Source: B4-G1 sp964393895 (GTDB lineage: Bacteria; Chloroflexota; Anaerolineae; B4-G1). Taken from it: a stretch of DNA of 27,137 nt. A program made the translations under genes and the position numbers. The stretch spans positions 1-27,137 of the forward strand of contig CAYMWP010000055.1 of assembly GCA_964393895.1 (NCBI GenBank), written 5' to 3'. This document shows positions 1 to 6,925 of this stretch, piece by piece. Every line of letters starts with the position of its first letter. The stretch's first letter is position 1. A model generated the notes under the pieces. That model did not search any database. It saw only the letters and a program-made list of their open reading frames with translations, and had not been told where the DNA came from.

Positions 1-1
1 T

Positions 2-37
2 GTCGAAAAACTGGAACAGAAGCTAGGAGCGAATTAA
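2..37 (+). CDS. C-terminal tail of an upstream gene (partial, uncertain)
   Basis: The frame beginning at base 2 reads V-E-K-L-E-Q-K-L-G-A-N and stops at TAA 35-37. The charged, helix-like peptide and the stop just before the next gene fit the end of a protein cut off by the window edge. Eleven residues are too few to name a family, and a chance reading is possible. Confidence 0.3.
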   Translation, partial: VEKLEQKLGAN

Positions 38-75
38 CGGAAACCTGTACTTAGCGTCGGTGCAAGGGTAGGATT

Positions 76-1524
76 GTGGTGGATCCCGCTTTCGCTCAAG
101 GGGAGGGACACTTGGTCTGTGACAATTCCAAGATCATCTTGACTTTACAGCAAGCAGCCGGCGCGCGGGCGCGAATCCCTTGCTGCCTTGCCAGGTTCAT
201 ACTGCTGTCTCTCTTACTGGTCACGTGCGCTGATTGCAGCCCCCACGCTCCCAGCTCCATACGAGAGACAGCACAGGCGACCGAGCCAATCGTCAAAGGT
301 ACACAACCGGTCATCGTTGACGTCTGGTTCCACGCCGCGGCCAGCCCGCAACGTCTGGTGGTGCAACAGGCCCTCCAAACGTTCAACGCCACCCGCGAGG
401 ACATCCGCATAGCACTGGTTGAGCTGCCCGAGGAGGACTATAACGAGCAGGTCCAACGGGCAGCCTCTGGCGCGGCTATTGCAGGCGATCTACCGTGTCT
501 GCTCGACTTTGACGGCCCCTACGTCTACAGCTATGTCTGGGACGGCCTTCTCATCCCCCTCGACGACTATGTCTCTGACGAGATGAAAGAGGACTTTTTG
601 CCGACCATCATCGCTCAGGGAACCTATCAGGACGGCAAACTGTACAGCCTGGGTCAGTATGACGCGGGTCTGGCGATCTGGGGAAATCGAGAGTATTTGG
701 AAAAAGCCGGCGTGCGCTTGGCCACGGTCGATAATCCCTGGACGCGAGAGGAGTTTGAACAAGCGCTAGAAAAGCTGCAAGCCTTACGCGAGGTCGAGTA
801 TGCGCTTGACCTGAAGATGAATTACGACCTCAACCTGGAATTCTATGCCTATGCGTTCTCACCGATTCTCCAGAGCTTTGGCGCCGACTTGATCCATCGC
901 GGCGACTATCAGAGCGCCGAGGGCGTGTTGAATGGAGACGAGGCTGTAGCTGCCATGGAGATGGTGCAGGGATGGTTCGAAAAGGGCTATGTAAATCCTG
1001 ACCCTCCCGGAGATACCGAGTTCATCAACGGAAAAGCAGCGCTGAGCTGGGTCGGACACTGGGCCTGGGCGCCATACCGGGCGAGCCTGGGCGATGACCT
1101 GATCCTGCTGCCAATGCCCGACTTTGGCCAGGGTCCTAAGACGGGGATGGGTTCGTGGAATTGGGGGATCACGTCCCGTTGTGAGCACCCTGACGCAGCC
1201 TGGCAAGTTCTCGAGTTTATGCTCGATCCCGACCTGCTCCTGCGCCAAAGCGACGCCAGCGGGACCATCCCGGCCCGCAGGTCGGCCCTGGCGCAATCGG
1301 AACTATACGGGCCGGGCGGGCCGTTGCGCCTCTACGTAGAGCAGATCGAGGCCGGCTATGCCGTGCCGCGCCCAATCACGCCGGCCTACCCGACCATCAG
1401 CAGCGCCTTTACGAGGGCGTTCAACAACATCGCGCGGGGGGCCGACGTCAAGTCCGAGCTGGATGACGCCGTTCGCGAGATCGATCAGGATATCCAAGCC
1501 CATCAGGGCTATCCACTTGAATAG
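76..1524 (+). CDS. Extracellular solute-binding lipoprotein of an ABC sugar transporter (family 1), possibly a sensing partner
   Basis: This is a 482-residue solute-binding protein of the MalE/UgpB type. After an N-terminal hydrophobic stretch (about residues 40-50) two cysteines follow (C51, C54), so it is probably a lipoprotein, although the lipobox is not canonical. The mature part begins near IVDVWFHAA and carries the blocks LDFDGPYVY, GTYQDGKLYSLGQYD and GMGSWNWGITS. The same blocks occur in both halves of the double binding protein at 6926-9505, so the two genes are paralogues. There is no permease beside it; a histidine kinase follows after 58 bases. I infer that it may present bound ligand to that kinase, but it could also serve the transporter. 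The start is uncertain: GTG 76 is the longest choice, while TTG 112 has a strong purine-rich site (AAGGGGAGGG, 98-107) just upstream. Confidence 0.85.
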   Translation: MVDPAFAQGEGHLVCDNSKIILTLQQAAGARARIPCCLARFILLSLLLVTCADCSPHAPSSIRETAQATEPIVKGTQPVIVDVWFHAAASPQRLVVQQALQTFNATREDIRIALVELPEEDYNEQVQRAASGAAIAGDLPCLLDFDGPYVYSYVWDGLLIPLDDYVSDEMKEDFLPTIIAQGTYQDGKLYSLGQYDAGLAIWGNREYLEKAGVRLATVDNPWTREEFEQALEKLQALREVEYALDLKMNYDLNLEFYAYAFSPILQSFGADLIHRGDYQSAEGVLNGDEAVAAMEMVQGWFEKGYVNPDPPGDTEFINGKAALSWVGHWAWAPYRASLGDDLILLPMPDFGQGPKTGMGSWNWGITSRCEHPDAAWQVLEFMLDPDLLLRQSDASGTIPARRSALAQSELYGPGGPLRLYVEQIEAGYAVPRPITPAYPTISSAFTRAFNNIARGADVKSELDDAVREIDQDIQAHQGYPLE

Positions 1525-1582
1525 GCGAATAGCACAAGCTGTAGCAGGTCACCAGATCCAAACAAGGTGCCTGAGTTGAACT

Positions 1583-4561
1583 ATGTCGAAAAAGAGACGA
1601 AGGGCGAACAGGTATCAGGAGACAGGAGGTAGGACGGAAGAGATGAAGCGCTCCCCAATCCGTACCTGGCTGTCTGGAATCGGCGATTTGCCGTTCTTGG
1701 CTCTGCTGCGCAGGCATCTCGCGGCTCGCCTGACGGCGGTCCTGATCGCGGTGGCGCTGACCCCCATGGTCGCGGTGGCTCTGTTGAGCTATCAGCGCGC
1801 TCGCACCGGCCTAATTAAGCTGGCGCTTTCCAAGGTAGAGCAGGAGGCTACCCTCACGGCGAAGGATACAGAGACCTTTCTGGAGCAATTCTCGACGGAC
1901 ATCCTGGCTCTGAGCAAGGCGCCGCCAGTGCAGGGGATGGTTCGGGCCCGCGACGCGGGTGGGATCGACCCCATCTCTGGCGCGTCCTACGATGCGACCA
2001 TTGACCGCTTGAGGCAGATCTTTGCCAGCACGGCCTCTAGCAAAAAGTATTACCGCTCTCTCGTCTACATGGATGCTTCCGGGGAAGAGATTGTGCGCGT
2101 GCATTACGAGCAGGGAAAAGTCATCGTCGTCTCCAGGGATACACGCCTCGGCGTCGGCGACGAGTGGCCCCTGCAAAGCAGAGCCGACGTGGCATACTTT
2201 GTCAATGCCCAGGCGCTGGACGCCGATCAGGTCTATGTCTCACCCCTCAGCCTGGACCGCAAGGGCGACGAAATAAGAACGCCCCATGTGCCGGTCATAC
2301 ATTTCAGCACGCCTATCTATGACAGCGCCAGACAGTTTCGCGGCGTGATGGCCTCGACCGTGTATGCCGCGAGCTTTCTTGACCGCCTCAGCGTGGACGA
2401 GGGACACGTCTATTTGGCCGATCAGGACGGCTTTTACCTGGCGCATCCTGACCCGGCCCAGACCTTTGGGTTCGATCTCGATATGAGCTACAGCGCCAAA
2501 GCCGATCTGCCGAGCGCGTACGAGACGTTGACGCGGTCGAACCGCGACGCCCACACCGTTCTAGATGCCGGTCGCTCGGAGGTCATTGCTTTGAGAAAGC
2601 TGCACTTTGACCCACGCCAACCCGACCGATATTGGATCCTGGTCAGAACCCTGCCGCAGGAAACGGTACTAGGCCCAGTCAAGAACCTGGGCAGGCTGGT
2701 GCTGGGCGTAGCAGTTGTGGTGATGATGCTTGTGGCGCTGGCGGCCTCCTGGCTGGCGCGTGGGTTCACGGGTCCCATTGTCCAGCTCAAGGATACCGCC
2801 GAGCAGATCAGTCAGAATGACCTGCCGCAACTGGTCGAGTCGTTGAGACAGGTCGCGGCCGGCGAGTCGGTCGGCCGGCTGAGTTTGAGCGCCCGGCCCA
2901 TCGAGGTCAATTCTCGGGATGAAGTGGGGCAGTTGGGTCTGGCGTTCAACCGGATGACCGCAAGCCTGCAGGAGCAGAACGCGCGCATCCAGCAGATAGC
3001 GGCCGGCCTGCGGGAGACGAACCTGGCCCTAAAGCGTCGGGCGACCCAGCTCCAGGTGGCTTCCCAAGTTGCGCGCGACGCCACCGCTGCCCGCGAACTG
3101 GACGAGCTGCTCGACCGCGCCGTCAGCCTGATTCGGGACCGGTTTGGCTTTTACCACGCCGGCATCTTTTTGGTTGACAAGCGGGGCGAATGCGCCGTAC
3201 TGAGAGCCGCAGTTGGACAGGCCGGTCGCAAAATGCTGAAAGAGGGATACCGGTTGAAACTGAACGAAGAAAGCGCTTTGGGCAACGTCATCCATACCGG
3301 TCGGTCCCGAATCGCGCCTGACGTGCGCAACAAAGCCCGGCCGGGTGATGATCACTTGCTGCCTGAAAGCCGTTCGGAAATGACGCTGCCCCTCAAAGTT
3401 GGAGAGCGGATCATTGGCGCCCTGAATGTGCAGAGCGACGAAAAGGCTGCTTTCGACGAGGGTGATGTGCAGGCTTTGCAGACTATGGCCGACCAGTTGG
3501 CGGTCGCTATGGAAAAGATGCGGCTCTTTGAACGGACACAGGCCGCGTTGGAGGAGCGTCTGCAGGCAGTGGTATCCAATGCGCCGGTTCTCCTCTTTGC
3601 GCTGGATCGTCATGGCGTCGTCACGCTGGCCGAGGGGCAAGGGCTACGGTCCCTAGACATCGACTTGGGCAGTCTCGTGGGCAAGTCAGCCCTGGATCTG
3701 TGGCGCCGAGCGCCCGGGGCAGAAGAGGATGCGCGTCGCGCCCTCGCCGGCGAGGCGTTCGCTTCGTCTATGGAGATAAGTGGGCGGGTGTTCGCAGCTA
3801 ATTGGACCCCACTCACCGATCGGCAAGGCGACATCACCGGGGTCACGGTCGTTGCCACCGACATCACCGAACAGAAGCACGCGGAGGAAGAGTTGCAGCG
3901 GTACGCGACGCTCCTGCGCGGTTTGAGCACACAACTGGCAGAAGCCGAAGAGATCGAACGACAACGGATCGCGCGCGAATTGCACGACCAGGTGGGGCAG
4001 AATCTCACCGTCCTCGACATCATCCTCAACATCGTCAAGTCACAAATAGTTGGGGAAACGGACTTGGTCCGTTCTCGCCTGGATGAATCGCTGGCCCTGG
4101 TGTATCAGACGACACAGCGCATCCGCGAGGTCATTGAGGATTTGCGATCGCCCGTCCTGGATGACTATGGGCTGTTGAATGCGCTGCACTGGCACGGGCA
4201 GCAGTTCAGCTCCCACACCGGCATCGCGGTCACCGTGAGAGGCGAGGAGCCCAGCCGCCCGTTAACCGCGCGCGTCGAAAGCGCCTTGTTTCGTATTGCT
4301 CAGGAGTCTCTGAGCAACATAGCCAAGCACGCCCAAGCTACACAGGTCACGGTCACGTTGGAGGCGGACGACGAGCGCGTCAGGATGTGCGTGGCTGACG
4401 ATGGGATCGGCTTTGACCCTGCCCAGGCTAACAAAGGCAGCGATCGCCGTGGTTGGGGACTGCTGATTATGGCGGAACGGGCCGAGGCGGTGGGCGGTCG
4501 CTGCTGCGTCGAATCCCAACCGGGCCACGGCGCTCGAGTCACCGTGGAGGTGGTACAATGA
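1583..4561 (+). CDS. Sensor histidine kinase, NarL/DegS type, with Cache, HAMP, GAF and PAS domains
   Basis: This is a 992-residue membrane sensor kinase. The first membrane helix lies near residues 50-70, followed by a long extracytoplasmic segment (about 80-360) of Cache type, a second helix near 370-391, and a HAMP linker to about 475. A GAF domain (about 490-650) and a PAS domain (about 655-770, ending in VVATDITEQKHAEEEL) follow. The HisKA_3 dimerisation motif RQRIARELHDQVGQ places the phosphorylated histidine at H801. The ATPase domain (about 885-992) shows the N-box QESLSNIAKHA and the G-box DDGIGFD. Its stop overlaps the start of the response regulator by ATGA, so the two are translationally coupled. 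An alternative start at ATG 1643 lies 12 bases after AGGAGGT and removes 20 residues. The likely input is ligand, perhaps delivered by the binding protein upstream. Confidence 0.93.
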   Translation: MSKKRRRANRYQETGGRTEEMKRSPIRTWLSGIGDLPFLALLRRHLAARLTAVLIAVALTPMVAVALLSYQRARTGLIKLALSKVEQEATLTAKDTETFLEQFSTDILALSKAPPVQGMVRARDAGGIDPISGASYDATIDRLRQIFASTASSKKYYRSLVYMDASGEEIVRVHYEQGKVIVVSRDTRLGVGDEWPLQSRADVAYFVNAQALDADQVYVSPLSLDRKGDEIRTPHVPVIHFSTPIYDSARQFRGVMASTVYAASFLDRLSVDEGHVYLADQDGFYLAHPDPAQTFGFDLDMSYSAKADLPSAYETLTRSNRDAHTVLDAGRSEVIALRKLHFDPRQPDRYWILVRTLPQETVLGPVKNLGRLVLGVAVVVMMLVALAASWLARGFTGPIVQLKDTAEQISQNDLPQLVESLRQVAAGESVGRLSLSARPIEVNSRDEVGQLGLAFNRMTASLQEQNARIQQIAAGLRETNLALKRRATQLQVASQVARDATAARELDELLDRAVSLIRDRFGFYHAGIFLVDKRGECAVLRAAVGQAGRKMLKEGYRLKLNEESALGNVIHTGRSRIAPDVRNKARPGDDHLLPESRSEMTLPLKVGERIIGALNVQSDEKAAFDEGDVQALQTMADQLAVAMEKMRLFERTQAALEERLQAVVSNAPVLLFALDRHGVVTLAEGQGLRSLDIDLGSLVGKSALDLWRRAPGAEEDARRALAGEAFASSMEISGRVFAANWTPLTDRQGDITGVTVVATDITEQKHAEEELQRYATLLRGLSTQLAEAEEIERQRIARELHDQVGQNLTVLDIILNIVKSQIVGETDLVRSRLDESLALVYQTTQRIREVIEDLRSPVLDDYGLLNALHWHGQQFSSHTGIAVTVRGEEPSRPLTARVESALFRIAQESLSNIAKHAQATQVTVTLEADDERVRMCVADDGIGFDPAQANKGSDRRGWGLLIMAERAEAVGGRCCVESQPGHGARVTVEVVQ

Positions 4562-5214
4562 CCATCACTGTCTTTCTGGCCGACGACCACGCCGTGGTCC
4601 GCGATGGATTGCGCGTTCTGCTCGATGCGCACCACGACATACAAGTGATCGGCGACGCTGCCAACGGGCGCGACGCAGTGCGTCAGGTAAAGGAGATGCA
4701 TCCTCGCGTTGTGATCATGGACATCGCCATGATGCCCGAGTTGAACGGGATCGAAGCAACGCGACAGATTCTCGAAACCTGCCCCTCCACCGAGGTGATC
4801 GTGCTATCGATGCATGCCACGACGGAGCACGTCTTTCAAGCGTTGCAGGCCGGGGTACGAGGCTACTTGCTCAAGGCGTCGGCAGGCGCAGAAGTGATCA
4901 AGGCCGTCCGCGCTGTGCATACCGGGCATCGGTACCTCAGCGAACAGATCTCGGATCAGGTCATTGATGGCTACATCCGGCAACGTGAATCCTCCGCAGA
5001 CCAGAGCCCTCTGGCCCGCCTCAGTTCTCGCGAGCGCGAGATCCTCCAACTCGTCGTGGAGGGCAAGACAAACACCCAGATTGCGGACATCCTCTTTCTC
5101 TCCCGCACGACCGTCGCGACCTATCGCAGCCGATTGATGCAAAAGCTGGGCGTTGATGATCTGGTCAGCCTCATCAGATTCGCCATTCAGCATGGAATAA
5201 CCCCGCTGGCGTAA
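4558..5214 (+). CDS. Response regulator, NarL/FixJ family (REC-LuxR HTH)
   Basis: This is a 218-residue DNA-binding response regulator. The receiver domain starts ITVFLADDHAVVRDGL, with acidic pocket D9/D10, the phosphoacceptor D55 in VVIMDIAMM, and the conserved lysine K106 in GYLLKAS. The loop after D55 (AMMPELNGIEA) is one residue longer than the common form. A LuxR-type helix-turn-helix occupies about residues 150-212 (LSSREREILQLVVEGKTNTQIA). ATG 4558 overlaps the TGA of the kinase gene; an in-frame upstream codon at 4453 would lie inside the kinase gene and is not needed. The kinase is its probable phosphodonor. The target promoters are not known; the LacI gene and transporter downstream are natural candidates. 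Confidence 0.94.
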   Translation: MTITVFLADDHAVVRDGLRVLLDAHHDIQVIGDAANGRDAVRQVKEMHPRVVIMDIAMMPELNGIEATRQILETCPSTEVIVLSMHATTEHVFQALQAGVRGYLLKASAGAEVIKAVRAVHTGHRYLSEQISDQVIDGYIRQRESSADQSPLARLSSREREILQLVVEGKTNTQIADILFLSRTTVATYRSRLMQKLGVDDLVSLIRFAIQHGITPLA

Positions 5215-5537
5215 AAGCCCAAGCAAGAGAAAGCAGAACAAAACCCCATCGGGTAACACACCCGCTCCCACGCTCAACCCCATACCTCTCGAATTTCCGT
5301 ATCAAACTTTGTCACCCAGATTGTCAAATCATGTCTACAGACAACGCACATGCTCCCTGCTATACTGTTGGAGTAAAGCTGGCAGCGCACGATGCAAGAC
5401 GGGCAGCACCGCCCCGGTATGGGGCAGCAGCTCGCATATGATCTGCACGCTCAGTGTTGTCAGCAGGATCCAGGTCGAGCCATTGTGGCAATTCGACCTG
5501 TCTGCACGATTCTGTCCGCGTCGGGAGGAGGGTTGGA
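5215..5537 (+). other. Intergenic region before the LacI-family gene
   Basis: I see no protein gene in this 323-base stretch. It holds a small inverted repeat (CGGGT 5250-5254 with ACCCG 5260-5264) without a T-tract after it, a doubled TTGTCA (near 5310-5330), and an extended -10-like element TGCTATACT ending at 5366. The untranslated leader of the LacI gene would be about 165 bases if that element is used. Confidence 0.5.
5358..5366 (+). promoter_or_regulatory. Candidate extended -10 promoter for the LacI-family gene
   Basis: TGCTATACT combines a TG extension with a good -10 hexamer (TATACT, 5361-5366). No convincing -35 lies 17 bases upstream, which is tolerated by extended -10 promoters. 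The same TGC-TATACT arrangement occurs before the yjbQ gene at 14367. Confidence 0.4.
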
Positions 5538-6578
5538 TTGCCCCGGAGACAAGTTACGAACGCAGATGTGGCCCGATTGGCCGGCGTATCCCGTACCACC
5601 GTCTCCCGTGTGATGAACGACGGGCCAGGTGTCAAACTCAGTGACGACACGCGGCAACGTGTCCTTGAAGCAGCGCAGAAACTTGGCTACTACCCTATGG
5701 CAGCCGCTCGTTCGCTGGTCACTGGCAAGACCCAGCGCATTGGCCTGGTTCTAGGTGAGGGGCAGCACCGCCTAGCCGCCGACGCCTTCTTTCCGGTATT
5801 CTTGCGCGGCTTTAGCGTCTCCGCTCACCAGCACGGCTATCTGGTCGTGATTCACTTGGCCAAAGATGTGCTTGACCAGGAAGAATGCATCTGGCTGATC
5901 CGCAAACAGCAGGTGGATGGCCTGATCCTTTCGGGACCAAGCTTGAACAGCCCTCTGCTATCCAGGCTGGCTGAAGAACGGTTCCCCCTGATCCTGCACG
6001 GCCGGCTGACTGGAAGTGGCTTTACGTGCGTGGACGTGGACAACAGCGCGGGAGCCCACCAAGCCGTGAGCCATCTGATTGGCCTAGGGCATCGCCGCAT
6101 TGGCTTTATCTCCAACGCCCACTTTTCCTTCTCTGGAGCCCAAGAACGCTTCGCCGGCTACACGCAGGCGCTGGCCGAACACGACCTCGTGCACGATTCA
6201 GAGCTGGTCAAGGTAGCTGCCTTTCAGCCGGAAGGCGGGAAGGCAGCCATGGAGCAGATGCTACGTCTGCCGCAGCGACCGACAGCGGTGTTTGCTGCCA
6301 GCGATGTGATTGCATTTGGCGCTATGAGCGCAATCCGCGCGGCCGGTTTGAGGATTCCGGAAGACGTGGCCGTTGTGGGCTTTGACGATATTTTTCTATC
6401 CGCCCACGCTCATCCACCACTCACAACTGTGCGGGTGCCAGCCTACGAGCTGGGACAGACCGCCGTCGAGTTGCTGATCCCGCTCATTGAGGGGGACAAA
6501 GATGTTTCCTCAGTTATGTTGGAGACAGAGCTGATCATACGGGACTCTTGTGGGGCCAAGGCAACGAGATGTCCTTGA
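5538..6578 (+). CDS. LacI-family transcriptional regulator
   Basis: This is a 346-residue sugar-responsive regulator, a normal length for the family. The N-terminal LacI helix-turn-helix reads VTNADVARLAGVSRTTVSRVMND and is followed by the hinge region GYYPMAAARSL. The periplasmic-binding-protein-like effector domain follows (about residues 60-340), with the conserved blocks GHRRIGFI, PTAVFAASDVIAFGA and VAVVGFDD. I chose TTG 5538 because a strong ribosome site (GGAGGAGG, 5524-5531) sits just before it and the protein then begins where LacI proteins normally begin. The ATG at 5454 would add 28 residues unlike the family. Its position just before the transporter operon suggests it controls that operon, perhaps through the palindrome at 6877-6892. 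Confidence 0.92.
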   Translation: MPRRQVTNADVARLAGVSRTTVSRVMNDGPGVKLSDDTRQRVLEAAQKLGYYPMAAARSLVTGKTQRIGLVLGEGQHRLAADAFFPVFLRGFSVSAHQHGYLVVIHLAKDVLDQEECIWLIRKQQVDGLILSGPSLNSPLLSRLAEERFPLILHGRLTGSGFTCVDVDNSAGAHQAVSHLIGLGHRRIGFISNAHFSFSGAQERFAGYTQALAEHDLVHDSELVKVAAFQPEGGKAAMEQMLRLPQRPTAVFAASDVIAFGAMSAIRAAGLRIPEDVAVVGFDDIFLSAHAHPPLTTVRVPAYELGQTAVELLIPLIEGDKDVSSVMLETELIIRDSCGAKATRCP

Positions 6579-6603
6579 GTGATCAATGCATCTTTCTTAA
6601 TAC
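6575..6603 (+). promoter_or_regulatory. Candidate sigma-70-type promoter for the transporter operon
   Basis: TTGAGT (6575-6580) and TAATAC (6598-6603) are separated by 17 bases. The -35 overlaps the stop codon of the LacI gene. If used, it gives a leader of about 310 bases containing the hairpins and the palindrome described below. A second possible -10 (TAGTAT, 6866-6871) lies just before the palindrome but has no clear -35. Confidence 0.3.
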
Positions 6604-6692
6604 AGACCGTCGTAAATTCGTGCCGAGCTTTTTACACCACACCGGCCTAAAGAGTCGGTGTTATGGCACTTTTCGGCCAATTTGTGGACCTA

Positions 6693-6715
6693 GCGCCGCC
6701 TCTTCAGGGCGGCGC
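6693..6715 (+). terminator. GC-rich hairpin after the LacI gene (terminator-like or leader structure)
   Basis: GCGCCGCC (6693-6700) pairs perfectly with GGCGGCGC (6708-6715) around a 7-base loop. There is no T-tract on either strand, so a classical intrinsic terminator is not supported. A weaker 8-bp hairpin with one G-T pair lies just upstream (6639-6646 with 6654-6661). They could separate the LacI gene from the transporter operon or structure its leader. Confidence 0.4.
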
Positions 6716-6820
6716 GGCAGGCAAAGCGGAACGAATTTATGCATCGCTGCACTTAACCTTGAGGCAGAGGAGCGCCTCCAATTGGCCATCACCCACGAGA
6801 ATCGCACCGTAGACTTGCAG

Positions 6821-6843
6821 AGGAGGTGAGGATGATCCGATAG
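6821..6843 (+). other. Three-codon reading frame (M-I-R-stop) behind a perfect Shine-Dalgarno sequence
   Basis: AGGAGGTGA (6821-6829) is followed by ATG 6832, ATC, CGA and TAG (6841-6843). This is a very strong ribosome site attached to a minimal frame in the leader of the transporter operon, about 80 bases before the binding-protein start. It may be a leader peptide or ribosome standby site, or chance. Confidence 0.25.
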
Positions 6844-6876
6844 CAAGCAGAGCTTTTTCCAGATCTAGTATCCGTT

Positions 6877-6892
6877 GGCTTGTATACAAGCC
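6877..6892 (+). promoter_or_regulatory. Perfect 16-bp palindrome, candidate operator of the transporter operon
   Basis: GGCTTGTATACAAGCC is a perfect inverted repeat 34 bases before the likely GTG start of the double binding protein. It lies just after a possible -10 (TAGTAT, 6866-6871), where a repressor would block initiation. The LacI-family protein encoded upstream is the nearest candidate ligand; the TTGTATACAA core also resembles GntR-family sites. A half-site-like CTTGTATA recurs just after the gene at about 9509-9516. Confidence 0.5.
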
Positions 6893-6925
6893 CATTCTGT
6901 AACTATGAGTAAAGGAGAAGAAAAA

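Noticed and set aside
5250..5264. Small inverted repeat after the response regulator as a terminator
   Set aside because: The stem is only 5 bp and no T-tract follows, so termination is not supported.
6548..6829. A 93-codon frame between the LacI gene and the transporter
   Set aside because: It begins inside the LacI gene, has no ribosome site and no recognisable domain, and overlaps the hairpins of the leader.
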